Assembly: GCF_028389875.1 (NCBI RefSeq)
Contig: NC_084672.1
Coordinates: forward strand, 1,013,501 to 1,077,500
Direction of reading: 5' to 3'
Source: Rhea pennata
Taxonomy: Eukaryota; Chordata; Aves; Rheiformes; Rheidae
DNA: 64,000 nt
The notes under the pieces were generated by a model that worked only from the letters and a program-made list of their open reading frames with translations, was not told the origin of the DNA and did not search any database. Below are positions 38,401 through 53,400 of this stretch, in pieces. How positions within the stretch are numbered: the first letter of the stretch is position 1; every line of letters begins with the position of its first letter. Position numbers and translations under genes: made by a program.

Positions 38401-41400
38401 TATGTGTAACTACAGAAGTTAAGGTAACTCACTGACTGTATTTTCCCAGTTATGAGCACAAAAAAAAAATCTGTAATTTGTATGAAAAGTAAACTAATCT
38501 AGCTCTTAAACAATATATTCATTTCTTGTGCATATATTCAGATCTATTAATTTAATCATCAAGTTTGAGATCAGTAATAGATGCTTTCTCAGCATGGTTT
38601 TCATTCTTTGTTATGTGATTTTAAACCAAGTTATATCACTATTAATAACGCACTAGTTGCATCAAGTATTATTTGCCATTTACTTACTGCACGATAGTTC
38701 CCCTCGGGGCACAGAAGAAATTTTATCCAATAATTTCATGCCAACCAATGTATGATCCTTGCACAGCTTAGCCAGCTGTAGGAATGTCTGACTCTCAACT
38801 GCAGGGTTAAGAACCTGTGTTTGCCCTGTGTACACACAAATTGAGAGAGAGAGCGAGAGAGTGCTATGTCACAAGTACTAATTGCTCAGGAGAGGTTAGC
38901 TACATTAACAGAAAAACAATCTGGAGTACTAATTGCTCAGGAGAGGTTAGCTACATTAACAGAAAAACAATCTGGAGTCTGGAGACTGAGGTAGGACTTG
39001 AACTAAAAATCATTCCAAAGACACTTTTGATCTTACTGCTTTAATTTAAGAATCAGATACTATTTCTTGCCAATTCAATCCAGTGCAATCCTACTGAACA
39101 ACTGTACTGTTACTGTAACTAGGATTAGGATTTCACAAATCCAATAGGTTGGGGCTGCTGAAAAGAGGGGCTGTTTTCTCTCCTTTATACAGCACAATTC
39201 TAACCCATCCCTTGCAGTGGCTCTGATACTCACGCCCTCCCACGAACCAATTAGAATCACTAACACAACAGAAAATTCTTCTTTCTGCTGGGTTAGTAAG
39301 TTGAACCTTCTGAACCATCTGAGCTAATGCAAGTGAACTGATAATGAGGTGAGCAGCAAGAGTGTAAGGCTGAGGAGGAGTGAGAGCGCACCACACCTAG
39401 TAGCACAAATCTCAACCCTGTGCCTCTGTTTCAACAGGGAACTTTGTTGCTATTGTTGCAGCACTGTCAAAAATACTCAATTACAAAAGCCCTCCAGATA
39501 AATTCTCACTATGTTGAAGAACACCTCTCATTTCACAATGAAAAAAAAGATAAAAATCTTTTAACAGGAGTCTTTCCAAATCAGATGATGTGGGGTTGAA
39601 AAGATCATGATTAAAAAAACAAAACGGCACTTCTTTTGTATCATTAAATTTACATCCATAAAAATATAAAGCCTTAATTATTTCAATACCACATTGGATA
39701 GAATATAAGCAAGTAAAAATAAATGTATGTATAAGGCTTTACAATGCTGCTCAAACATTAACTACGACAATTAGTGCTCAAATATCTCGAGAGCAAGAAC
39801 TGTTTTTCAGATACACAGGTATCATATTTAAAAACCAAAAAAGCCTAAATGTAAGATCAAGCCCCTTTACTACCTTTCCCTTCTGAAGACACCAACAATT
39901 CCTGCATGACTTCTTCAGCCACCAGCTCTGCCACAATTTCAGGCTGGAGACCCTGTGTGGTGATGAATGCCTGAGCTTTCTTGCATCTGTCTGGCTGGTG
40001 GGATGACAGAATTGCACAAAGCACTTTTTCAGGATCACAGGCTGACATGTCACTGTAGGAGCAGTTCAGTTCCTAAGAAACATATGTACATTCAGATGAA
40101 GCTACGCAGTGACAGAATATATATTGACCAGCAGTACATCACCTTATTGATGATATAAGAGAGGAGTGGAAGAGAAGTAGGTAAAACTCAGTTTCAAAAA
40201 TGTAAATATAACCTGTCCTTACACCAGATAACAGTGCCTTCATCTGTTTATCTTCAGTATTAATGCTCTCCAGCTCAAGATGGCAAATAAGTTTTGACGG
40301 TTAACACTCACTACTAACTGTAACATTTAAAATAGCTAAAACCAAGAGAGGAATCTGTATTTCATCCCAAGGCAAGAACTGTGTTTTATTACATGATAGT
40401 TTCACTTACCAGGTTACTTTTCCTTTTCTCTACATATTACAAACAGTGCAAAAGATATCCTAGCTTTTGCATTTGCTGTATCTGGAAGGGGAACTTTTGA
40501 GGCTCTGAAAATGGTCCCAGCAAGTCTGCTATAACATATTACATTACAAATTAAACTAAAAACTCCAACACAGTGATAGACTCAGCAATCTATTAATTCA
40601 AAAGTATGGACATGCAGCTTTAGAGAAGTAGTCTAAGGGCAGTACAAGAAGGAAACAAGTCATTCACATGACTAATTCTTCCCTAGCTCAAACATTCTGA
40701 ACGTTTAAGACCTGAAAAACACTGAAGAAAAACCCAAGAGCCTCTGCAAAGTGGATGACACCAATATTTTCAGCACATATTGCTGGTTTTATTCACAGAA
40801 ACAAACATTACATTCCAAAACTATGGGCCAAGTACCATATAAAGGGATTCTGTACCCTGAAAGAAGTGTGCAACAGCATCTCCTGGCAAAAAGCAGAGCT
40901 GAGCTGTAGGATGCACAAAGGTAGCCAGATATAGCCAAAATATAGTCTACTACTCCTACTGCTGTCTGGGCAAAATGCTGGGGACTTACTAGCCACTTGT
41001 CTGAGTTGCCTTTGGGTAAAGAGCTGCTACAGTTTGGAGTCTACAGAGCACTTCTGTGCTAGAACTTCTAACGCAACTGCGATCTCTTCTGGATCACTGG
41101 TAAATAAGAAGGCATCTCAGAACAAAGACCTGGTAGTACCTGGCAAGGTACTGGATGCGCAACATGTTCTTGAAAGACTATTAAAAAATGCACTAAAGAG
41201 ACACATTCAAGAGGCTGGAATCTGGCTTAGTGGAATAAGATGAAGGGTTAGGGAAGAGTCTAGGAGTTGAGTTCATTTCAACACTTAATGCGTAGGATGC
41301 ACCTGGCCATTAAGCCACACAAAGGGCTGGTAATTTCTCCCTCCTAACCTTTTTTTCAGTTGGCTGGTGAACACTCCCCTTCTCTCCACAAACCTCTACA

Positions 41401-44400
41401 GCACAGCTTGACAGAAACCACTACTATTTCTCCAGCAATGCAATTAGATACATACCTTAGAAAGCTCATATAAGCAGAGAACCTGCCTACAGTAGTTTCT
41501 CCCATGGACACATTCATCTGTGAGAGCCTTCAGACTGACAACAACATGATCATCTGGTGAAGGAGCCACAATGTGTGTCCACTCTTCTAAGCCTGATGCT
41601 GGAAACAAAAATACAATAAATTCCTTTCTCATAAAGACAGATAGCAACACTAAGCCTTATACTTGAAGAAAGACTCCACTGACGTAGCAAATATGTGATA
41701 GTTTCTCAGTCCTTGAAAACTGAACTCATGGTAGCTGCGAATTGTTTTGTGAAGTTTTAGGATGTAAAGAATACGACAGAACACAGATGTTCCAAAATAT
41801 TTGTAACAATATTCACATGCAAAATTCTAAGAACAGGAGAGCAAGTATATGCATTCAGCAGTCTTCCTGATGGCTTAAACTTCGTTTGTTCTATTCTATT
41901 TCTATTAAGCTTCCTATCCGTTAACTTAGAAAGTAATTTTCTAGCTGACAGCTTCTTATTCAGACTTTATAAATATACACACAGTACTTTATATACAAAC
42001 ACTGCCTATCAGTGTCAGTCCTACTATGATTAAGAAAGACGAAAACCATTAAAATATACCAAGAATCGAGAGAAATACATTAATTAAAATATTTCCATGC
42101 TTCAGAAACACATTCATGATTTACTGTAGTGTATATTCCAAGAACAGGATCACAGATAATTACAAAACTGTACAATGCTACTTTACCTGAACTAAATTGT
42201 GATCTACAAAAAATGAACGTTTAAAAGATTACAAAATGGTATACAGAAACGCTCTGCTTGAAGCTCATTGATTTTATGTCTATTACAAAGATTCAAATTC
42301 ATTTCAATAGAGGATTTATGAACCAAGTAAATAACTTGCTGTCAGGAAGACCCTAAAAAAGAGCAAGAATCCAGTGGACCCTGACAGTGGTATTACCTGT
42401 CAAGCGGCCGAACCGGTTAGTGTTACTTACTGCTTGGGACTCTGCTTGGCTGAGATGCGCTGTTCTCATCTGTCTTCTCTCTTGCTACAAGGAGAGTTCG
42501 AATATCTGTGTGTAATTTGTCTAGATCAGCCTCCCCTGAGGCCAGGGCTCTGCAGTGCAACACCAGTGAAACATCTCTGTTGTACAACTGGAAATAGTGA
42601 CAAACTCGGCTGGCTTCATGCACACTTCCTTCATCAAGAAGGCGCCCAATCAGAAACTTGAGCGATTCCTTCTCATCATTAGTCAGCGTCTGCTGAGATT
42701 CTCTGAATGCAAAACCCTCTAGCTTTAAGTATTTTGGTGTGTTCAGAGCAGGCAGTTTTGAAAAAGAAAACTCCTTAGCTAAATTATCAAAGGTAAGATC
42801 TTTGTTCACTAAAACATGGCAAGAAAATCTCGATTTGTCTGACCCTTCACAGGTGGATAAGTTTTGTTGTGTGATGCGACAAATCCAGATCTGCTTCTCT
42901 ATTTCTTCTAACTTATCCAGTGACACTGAGTCATTCTTAGCTAGCCAATGGCCAGCTAGGGTAAGCAACAGATGTTTCTCCATAATGGTGCTTATCTTCT
43001 CATGAGCTGAAGATTGAAACACCGTGTTTGCCTGATTCAAAAAGAAATCAGATGCAGTTTTGCTTGAGATGGAATTTTTCACAAAGCTGTCATTACATTT
43101 TTTCCAGAATTCAATTCTTGTCTGGTTTTGATGCCACTGTCCAGTGTTTCTTAATAGGTGTAGATCTCTTAGAACCTGAAAAGTTCATAGAAGGTTTCAA
43201 TAACAATATTTTAAAAAGGAAAAATCATACTGAATGGCCTGAGTATTAAAAAAGGAATTCAGATTAAGTGTCCCAATATGCAACAAATCCATCTGCTTTT
43301 CTCACTGAAAAAAATGGTTGTATACCAAGTAAGAACTGCAATAGAATAAAGTTCCACTGTCCTTTTGAGCACAGCACTTGCAGCCTACTTGTTTGTTGTA
43401 TTTGCATTTCAAATTGAAAGAGATTTGAAGATTTCTTTTTAAAGGGCTGAGAAATAACATTCCTAATACTGCCAACAATAACAATATTAAGTATCATTAT
43501 TTAACTATACTGTACCTCCTGTGTAACTACATTGTCCACCGGCAATTCAGCTAATTCTGCTACCTTCCGAGCCAGTGAGAACATTCCTTTCTCTTGCAGC
43601 TGCTCTAGAATTGATCTGCACTCATTCTGAAATGTCTCTGTATTGTAACTGGTTAGAATGGAGTGATTAATTGATACGGATGAATCCTGCAGGGTTTCAC
43701 TGAGTGCACACAATTTCTTCACATAAGGGCCTGTTTTAAAAGAGTATAAACAATTAACGTCAGTTGGTTTTTAAACCCAAGGAAATTCTGTTATTTCTTT
43801 CAGTATGCAGGCTAGCCAGAGAAGAAGTGAAGATTTAACATTCTAAAGCTTTCACAGGACTGCAAGTATATTCTAAACCTATAACTAAAATTTCTGTAGA
43901 TTGCTTGTGCATTCCTTATCAACATACTCTTGCACTTAATTTTTCTCTCAAATAAAATTACAGGCAATTATGTTATCCCCACTGCAATTTACTGTAAGGA
44001 CCAATTCTTGTTACATAAATTCCTACACAAGAATAAAATATTCTGAATAGACTTAAACACTTTTGATTACTCTAAAAACATCATATGTGGTTATTAAATT
44101 AAAACAGTAAGATCATTTAGTAGAGGATGTGGTGTTTACCATCAAGTAGAAGATCATCTGCTGCAGCAAACAGCTTTAAGATTTTTCTTAATTCATATTC
44201 TGTTCTACACTGTTGCATCATCAGTTCAAGAAGAAATAATGCTTGTGACTCCAACCATTGCACAGGTAATTGTGAAGGTGTTAGTTCATCTGCAGTTTTA
44301 AGCTGTGTATATGAAAAAGATTTTTAAAGGACTGAGTGCGGTTTTTTGCAAGCATACTCTGCAGCAAATAAAAAGAATTAATTCTATCCATTTTGGTGAA

Positions 44401-47400
44401 ATCAAGCTGGAAATCAGAAGGGTACCAAACATAAATCCTTCTCTAACAAATGAACAGCATCCCCAAGGGGGCTCTGATCCATCACTGATGTATATGTTTG
44501 CCTTTGATCTGAAAGCAGTAGATTTTATGACAGGGTAACCATAGATTACTCCTGATAAACATGGAGCAGATGAAAGACGCAAGAAGGATCAGAAATGGGC
44601 AGTAAAATAAACGGCTAGATTAATAGTTTTTGTCATATAGCTGTATAGTTTATAAGCATATCCATTATGTATGTAGCCATTATGTATGTCACACTGATCT
44701 AATCTGACCTTGAATTGCAGGAAGGAAAACAATCACTAATGACTTGGAATGTTAGTTACTAACATGATCAGGGAATTAGAAACTGGTGATGGAAAGAAGC
44801 AAAATAATTTGTGAAAATATCTGCATGTAACAAACAAGGAACACAGCAGGGAATCACTTCAGTCCTGTTAAAATCAACTGCTGAATTAGTGTTTAAATTG
44901 GCCTGCATAACTGAGTTCACTGAGATGTTTTCAAAGTAAAGTCTACAGTTTCTGACAAATGCCAAAACTAAAGTAGTATCAAAGCTCCCTTCAGAAACTT
45001 CCAAACATATTCAAGAATAGTTGTTTGTCTTCAAAAATCTCTGTAAGTCACTGATTTATCACCACAATATTCTTTTGCTCTAGTCAATGCAGAACAGAGA
45101 ATATCCCACATTTACTCACCACAAGTAATTCAATTTACCACCAGTGGTCCTGCTTGAGTCAGTGCCACCCCTCATAAAGTGAACTGCTCACACAAGGTAG
45201 ACAAAATGTATTTCAATCTGCCCATATCAACTTAAAACAAAACAATTTAAAAATGCAATGTGGGTATTGAACAAAATGGTCAAAAACATTTTTCCATCAA
45301 TTGCAAGCAATAAAAATAATCTGCTGAAACCAGTTCACAAATTAGCTCCTAGACTATTCTAAGCTTACCCTTTTTCATTATTTTCATGTAAGACATTAGG
45401 TGACTATTACATCCTAATATGAGAAGACCCAGGCAAAGACATTTACAGCAAATGAATTCTACTCACTTTTGTGAGACTTATCTGAAACTCATCTAGTTTC
45501 GTTTTAGCTTCAACATATTTTTTGAAGTTCATACATAGTTCATACATCTCCAGGATGCAGAGTAAAGGGGAATCCTTTAAGATATAAAAACAGGTTGTAA
45601 TTCTTTTCTGAATGTACATCAATAAATGAAGAATTTGTGTTCCTAAGTGCCAGAACAATGAAGATTTTATTTATTTAAAACAGCATGCAAGCTTGATACA
45701 TGATTTGCAAATTTCTAATAGTTGCAAGAATTTCCATTCAAAGATTTTCTTATTTGGCCAGGACTTCTCATGGATTATCCCCAAGCTATTCAGCCTAAAA
45801 ATAGCAAGACAGAAGGGGAATTTACAGCCAACCTCTTTTCCAAGGAAGCTTTGAGATACAGTCAAGGGAGCTACTAAAAAGAAATGACCTTACCTTTAAA
45901 AAGAGCTGGAAGCCATTTGTAAGTATTTTACTTTTTTCCTTTCTTAAAAACACCTTCCAGATAACTGATAGGTCATAAAGATCCCATTCATGATTTTCCA
46001 CTGAGCTTTGAATATGGTTTGTTGCTTCAGCTCTGGTAACATTATCCACAGTAGTAAGTATCCAAACACAGAGGCAATGGATAATGTTAGCATCCTGCCA
46101 AATGCACAAAAAATGATTTTATAACAACCAGAAGACAAATGTCATTTCATTATATATTACTCAACCAAATATGTCATCCTAATCACAATTATTATCAGAA
46201 CTGAGAAAAACTTGATGAATGCAACCTATGTATCTACCATTTCACATAATTATGTGTAATAAAAATGTCTAAATTGTCACTTTTTTATTATTCATACCTC
46301 TAGAACATAAATAACTTAATACTTACTTGAAAACATGCTGCTAACACACCCAGTAAGGGAGCATTCTGCTTCATTCCTTCAGTCAAAAGGTAACATGAAG
46401 GGTTGGAGTTCCCCTGACACCGAAAAAGGATTTGGAACAAACTATCCTCATTTTTGCTCTCAGACATACTGGTAGCACTGTTCTGAGGACTTCCTAGATC
46501 AGGGCACAAAAATGGTAACTTCTCCAATGCCAGTGTCAAGTGATCTTGTAAAATGGGAGTGAAATCTTGAAGGATAGAAATGACCTAGGAAAACAGAATC
46601 AAAGGCATCTATATAAAGCGAAATTCAAAGGGAATGAGGGAAGGAGGAATGAAGTACTAAGTACTTGCAGAAAAATCAAAACTTTCTTCAAATTTTTTAG
46701 TACACTTCTGGAGATCTAGAGAGGTTAAAGTGTTCTGCAAACACAAAATACTTTAATAAAACATCAAAATTCCTTCTTTTACATGAAGGTAAAATGCCTC
46801 CTAGAGACACTCACTTTCATCTTCACTATATCTTCTATTGCTAACAACATATTACAAAAAGGAATTCTAGTGTCTGGTTAGTTATTTTTGTATAGTTACA
46901 GATTTTTTTTTCCTCATGGAAGAGTAATGAAAAGATACAAGTTAAAATCCCAGGCCTGTTGAGGTTTTATCTAAACAGAATTTTTACAGTTCTTACATTA
47001 CTTTTTCAAAATTTCATTTAATTTTTACACATTGGTAATCACAGAATCAGTAAGGTTGGAAGGGACCTCTGGAGATCATCTAGTCCAACTGCCCTGCTCA
47101 AGCAGGGTCACCTAGACCATGTTAGACAGGATTGCAAACAGGTAAGTTTTGAGCATCTCCAGAGAAGGAGACTCTACCACCTTGCTGGGCAACTTGTTCC
47201 AGTGCTTTGTCACTCTCATTGCAAAGAAGTTCTTCCTCATATTTAGGCAGAACTTCCTGTGTTTCAGTTTGTGCCTGCTGCCTCTTGTTCTGTCACTTTG
47301 GCACCACTGAAAAGAGTCTGGTCCCATCCCCTTGACCCCCTCCCTTAAGATATTTGTAGACATTGATAAGATTTCCCCTCCCAGTCTTCTCTTCTCTGAG

Positions 47401-50400
47401 TTAAATAGGTCCAGCTCTCACAGCCTTTCATCACAGGAAAGCTGCTCCAGTCCTCTGGAGTCAATTTTCTTTGTCTTGTGTTAGCTTTCCACACACCAAG
47501 AGGCAGAGAAAAAGAGAAAAGGAGAGAAACCCAGCTGTAAAGGAATCACAAACAGAGGATACCAAACATCCCGAAACAACTTCTAACTCAATGGTAACTG
47601 ATTAGGTTTCAATTTTATAATGTCCCTTCAATGTGATATCCTTCTGTAAATATACGTATCTTCTATTAAAATTTTTTTTAATTTCAAAAAGACCATCATG
47701 ACAAAGAGCATCCTTGCATGAAAATCTCTATCTTCATTTAGTATTATACACAGTTAGCTTACCTCATCTGGCTGGTAGTTGTACAGCTGGGTTTGAATGA
47801 TGAATTGCAGCCAGTCATTAGATTTAGCACACTCCTTTAAGTACGATGTACTCAGTCTGGTATTATGGAGTTTACAGAATTGCATTACCAAAGACCACTG
47901 CCTTCTAGAGTCATTAGAGATCCTGCATAGAATTTAAAGATAACTTTAATTCAGCATTTCTGCTTTTAACTTCTCGTACTGTATCTAAAAGTAGGAAAAA
48001 AAAAAGAATAATAGAAAAAAGAATAAGAATAAGTTTTTGAGGTTCAGCTGTAATAAAGTAATATTTATATCAAATGTTAACAATGTGTAAGCTGATCATA
48101 TGGCCTGAGATCCACTCCCTGCAAACACCAACACAAGCATTTCCATTGACTTCATTACAGAACAGATCAGATTCCACCGCAGGAGCTTCCATAATGTATT
48201 TCCTGTGCACACTCCCACCAAGGCAGGTATGCTGCCCAATCCTGAAAATGTAAGCTTTGAAAAGCAACCTTTACTTCATTACATTTCAGTATTCTTGTCG
48301 ATACACATCTATTACTTCTAATTTTTGAAATATCAGGATTATATGTTAAATTCAAATTCTGTTATTCAGTTTGCTGCAATAAAATATAAACAGATCTCTT
48401 TAATAATACCTGAACACATAAATGTTAAAATTCAATACTCAATGTCAAATTGTCGGCATAAAAAAAATTTTAAATGGTGTTTTACTCACTTATTTATTCC
48501 TTGATGCTCAATTGTATCCCAAAAGGCTTCTTCCAAGCAGGTAAGAATTTCTGCTGCTGCTTCTTTTTCACCTTCAGACAATTTTGTTAACTTTTCAACT
48601 GTTTAAAAAAATGAATTATTATTTCTGAGATACTATTTTGCCATTAGAGAAATATTTTCAAAGGTAGCAGAGTAAACAAGAAACTCAAGTCCTATTAATG
48701 TAAACACTTCAGTAAGCATGTCAAGTCAGGTACAAAGTGCCTATACAATTTTTGAAGAAGAATTTCAGCTTTCAAATCATCTAAGCTTTTTTTCTTTTTT
48801 CCCCCAAGCCTGATCTATAGTTCTAAACAACATATTTTTAGAACTATCAGGAAAATGAAAATTAATAATTAATCCCACTAGTTTCCTAGTCAGGAAAAAA
48901 CAGTCAGGAACTGCACATACAAATTTCTAAAGTTATTCGTAGGACAAATTTAATGTCTTCTCAGTTCCAAACGTTTGATTTTAATACTATCATATGACAA
49001 AACTCAAGTAAGAAAAAGAGATTTGGTAATGTCCCTCTATTTAATCCTCTACTTTATATTAAAACATTAAGCTGCATCTTACTAAAAATTACACTGAGCC
49101 TTAGGCAGCTGTTTTACTCTATCCATTACAGGCTACAGTAATTCTGTCTGCTTAATATATTGCAGTCTTCCAGACTTATTTGGCATGCCAGGTTCAAGCT
49201 GCACCTTGAAGATTAGTAAGACATAGCAATATAAGAACAGCAAAATTCTTAGCTCTTCAAAGACTGATCTTACTCTTCCTGAGAGACTAGGCACCATCTT
49301 TCAATCCCTCTCTGCTTCTCCTCCTGATCAATATATATCACCCAATTTTAAAATAAACAAAAGACACTTACCAAAAGAGTCTCTTATTGGACTGTGCTGA
49401 GATTCTTCACTTCTAGTTTTATAATTGAGAATAATGTTTGCAACTTTAATATCAACTCTGAGCTTGAGGCTGTTAAGACCAAGCAATTCTAGAAAACAAA
49501 CACAGGCTGCTCCTATTGAAGGTATATGAAAGAAAGAAAGGGCCAAAATATAGGCTTCATTTCCTGCTTGCTGAATCCTACAACAAAAAGAACACCAGTT
49601 AATACATATGATTTTCAACCCACCTGTCAAATACAAACATTTCCCATGTAAATAAATACTTGTAAAGTTCACTAACCTCACAAAGATTTTAGTAGCATGG
49701 GATATGTTCCCTAACCAAGAATTTCATATTTAGACTAAATGTAGGTATGCGAATAAAGCCTTATACATAATAAATGTTCAAAGGACAGGCACAGAGTCAG
49801 GAATCTAATAAACTTTAATAAAAACTAAAGCCAATGCAAATGACATGATAACTAATAATAAAACCACTGTCAGTAGTTTTTAGTATAAAATGATATACTG
49901 CTGAATTTACAATCTAAGCACTGCAGCATCAAGAACCTGAATCTGATTTTTGGATTGCACTGAATTAACTGTAAAAGGCTTCAAAACAGTAGCTGGTTCA
50001 CTGGATGTTTGAAATTTTTCCATACTAGTAACTGAAAAATTTAGAGATGCTTGAGTCTGACATGAACTTTAAATTCATTCTTAGGACTTGTCAAAGTGGC
50101 ATCTTTTTTCTACAAAGTGACATAGAAGCTCATTAGAAGAAGAGCCTACCTATGTTTGATACAACTAGTACATTTTTCATTCTTTGCTTTTATTATGTGT
50201 ATATTATTTAGTAATTCAAATTAAAGCTCATCTTTTAAACGATATTTTATTTCTATGCTACCAAATGCTAGACTGAACAGATTTCCAGGACACCTAAAAT
50301 TTCAAGTAGTTAACACGTAAATTTTACACCATTCTGTGCTCTTGGGATGATCTGCACACCACTCTTGAATGCTGTCAGGAAGGATTAATGTAGTTTTTGT

Positions 50401-53400
50401 GCTAGGTTGTAACATCAAAAGAATGATCCAAATACCATTTTTAGAAGACTTACAACTGTTTGGGGGATTTGCTCTTTATTAACTGCTGGACCAAAAATGT
50501 ACCAAAAGCAAACGATGGACGTCCATGGTGCAAATAGTACAAAAAATCTAGTCGTTCCATTATAGCATATTTGTTCACCAGCTCAGGGGAAGAAAAATGA
50601 GGAAAGTCACTTGATGTATCTAGAAAGAATATCATCATTTTTATGAGCTGATAAAATAGTTGATTTAAACATAGGAAATGGCTTTCAGCTACCGAACATG
50701 AGATAATAGTCAAATACTTCTCTTTCTCTAATTTAAACTTCAAAATATCCAATCCCAACTGGAATTATAGTTTTCACTGTAAAAACAGAACTCTAACACT
50801 AACTTCTTCTAACAGCCATTGTCAGATCATTTGTTCTTAGGACCTCAATCTGCCTTTAAAGGAAAAAAATAATGCTTTCCTATCTCATAATACTTTATGA
50901 AGATTCCTGTCTGTGAAGAACTTAGGGGAAAAAAGACAATTCATTTAGCCATGGTTTAATTCCAAAGCAAATTTTTAGTACAATCAGTTATATTTTTGTA
51001 AAAGGAAAGTCCTTTAGAATAATTTCATCAGCCAAGTGATTCCACTGAAAGGTTCTTTTATCTGAAGTAAACAGGCTAAGAAAGCATATAAAACTAGAGA
51101 GTGACATACCTGATAAAGCAAGAGTATTTGTTGACTGCCAGCCAAACAATTTAGTGGGATCAAAGGGCACTAATGACTGAAAGATTAGACACAAAATATA
51201 CTCAGTCAGCTTAAGATTTTGATATCAGACCAGACCAGAGAATATTTCAGGAAGCTACAGCAGCAGACAGTCAAAAATTGCCTGCGCTGCTAGTTTTATC
51301 TTGTACAGCTCTCTCTCAAAAGCACAAATTTATCTACTGATGTAGGACCAGAACACAAACAAGTGCAAAGAAATGCTTAGACTTTCATCTAAGGAAATGG
51401 GAAATAATATGTTCAAGTATTTGTTGAACTGTGATCTTAGCAAACTACCACTTTGCTAAAAATGAATAGTTCATAGTATTTCTTCCAGGTATCAGCTTGT
51501 CATTTCATATCACATATCTCAATTAGAAGGCATTTGCCCAAAAATGTTTGTCATAACTTTCTAGTAGATGCTATCGTTTAATTCTAAATTACAATTTCAC
51601 TTAGACAATTTAAAACAATTTTTTATAATACTAAACAACCTGGTTACTGAATACAGCGAGAATATTATTTTTCTAACATTCTAGCACTGTCCCACACAAT
51701 CTCTGCTGAAGTTAAACACTGCAGATGTCTTTACATGTTGTCTAGATTAAAAATGCAGACTCATTATAAATAATATTGAGATATTATTTACAAAAAAAAA
51801 AAAAAAAGCTATAAACTTTAGCCCCCAATTAAGGATTCCAAGAAAACAACATTGTCCCTACCCACCAGAATTTAGCTGAAAACAAACTTCTCTCAGTTTG
51901 CTTTTCTTTTGTCAAACAGCTCTCAAGAAAAAATTTTGTATACCTGAACCAGATGATAGAGAGAGATGTCAGGTGGCAAAATTCCATGGGAAGTACACTG
52001 GGGAAAGAGAGCAGCTTTGAGCTTGGGGTAAGGAGTCAATGCCATTTTTAAGAGCTGTGGATCAACTTTCTTTACAGTTCTTTCTGTATCTTCATTCTGA
52101 AGAACCTATATTGAAAAAAAAGTAAAATTATTTTACTAGGAAGAAATAACCGCATTAGGATAATAATAATAAAACAATCTTTGAATGTGTCAATCTATCT
52201 AATTCATGGGAATTTGGCATACGGTAATAAAATAGAAAAAAATATTTTGAAAAATCCTTGTAAGTTATATTAGACAAACCTGCAACAACAACTGTAGTTT
52301 TAGGCTACTGTGGTAAAAATCACAAAGCTGTCTGTTCTACTGCATGTATTTTTATGATGTGTTTTTTTAAATCTCTGTAACACAATAGTTAGTTAGCACA
52401 ATGTAACCAGTAAGAAAAAGTTTTTGATGCGTACCCAGATTTTTAGTGTTTAAGAATAAAAAAAAAAAGAAGAAGCTGACTAACATCTATTCAGACCCAA
52501 ACAGAAGAGGAGACTAATAATCCATTGTTTCATTTAGTATAAAACACTAAGTGACTGTAAAAAGGGACAGTAGTCTAATAAAAATAGGTACATCATTTTA
52601 AGTTTTTTGAAAACCTTTTCATAAACTGAAATTATTTTAAGAATACAAGTGTCTATAAATATTCTCAGCTATAACTGCTATGAAGGAGTTAAAGAATCCA
52701 ATTCACATCCACTCGACCTTGTTATTTCTAAACCATAGTACTTTCTGAAGCACTGTTGTGAAAGTAACATTTAGTCAACTAAAATTGGAACAGGCAACAT
52801 CAAATCTAGATTTTTGCATAAGAAACTATACAGTGGCATTTGTGTATTCATTTTTAGCAACTTATTCCTTTTAGTTTTAAACATCAATCAAAAATTTCTC
52901 CAAAAACTTGTCAGTAAGTTGTTGCACACAATACCTGATCAATACCTCCAGGTGCATACATTGTGGTTGCGAGTGCTAATAATGTACGCCCTTCCAGTAA
53001 CATGCTGTTCACACTGGCTTGATTACTAGGAATCAGTATCTGAGCATTTGCTAGACTGGCCTGAAAAATCATCTTTGGATCTAGAAGAAAGAAAAGTAAG
53101 ATTTAATATCATGAAAAAACAGTATTATTCATTTATGCTTAAAATTGTTTTATGACTAAGAAACAAATTGAATTTTCTATTTATTTGCTGTTAATAGTGA
53201 TGTTTTTCTTTATTTACTCACTAATAGAGACAAGCCTTTCTAGTTTGTATGAAGTTTCCCCTGATTTCAAGCCACAATTTTACCTATGAAGATTGAGTTT
53301 GAACCAAGTCCCACATTTTTGCATTTCATTACAAATTACTAATACTAATTACATTTGCTGAAAAAATGCAAGCTGTACTTATTATTTTTATCATCTGTTA

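Noticed and set aside
40053-40072. Shorter acceptor (CCTACAG/TGACATG) for the SPG11 exon 39874-40072
   Set aside because: It would begin with an in-frame TGA after the previous phase-0 exon. The acceptor CTTAG/GAACTG at 40073 gives the conserved ELNCSYSDM start.
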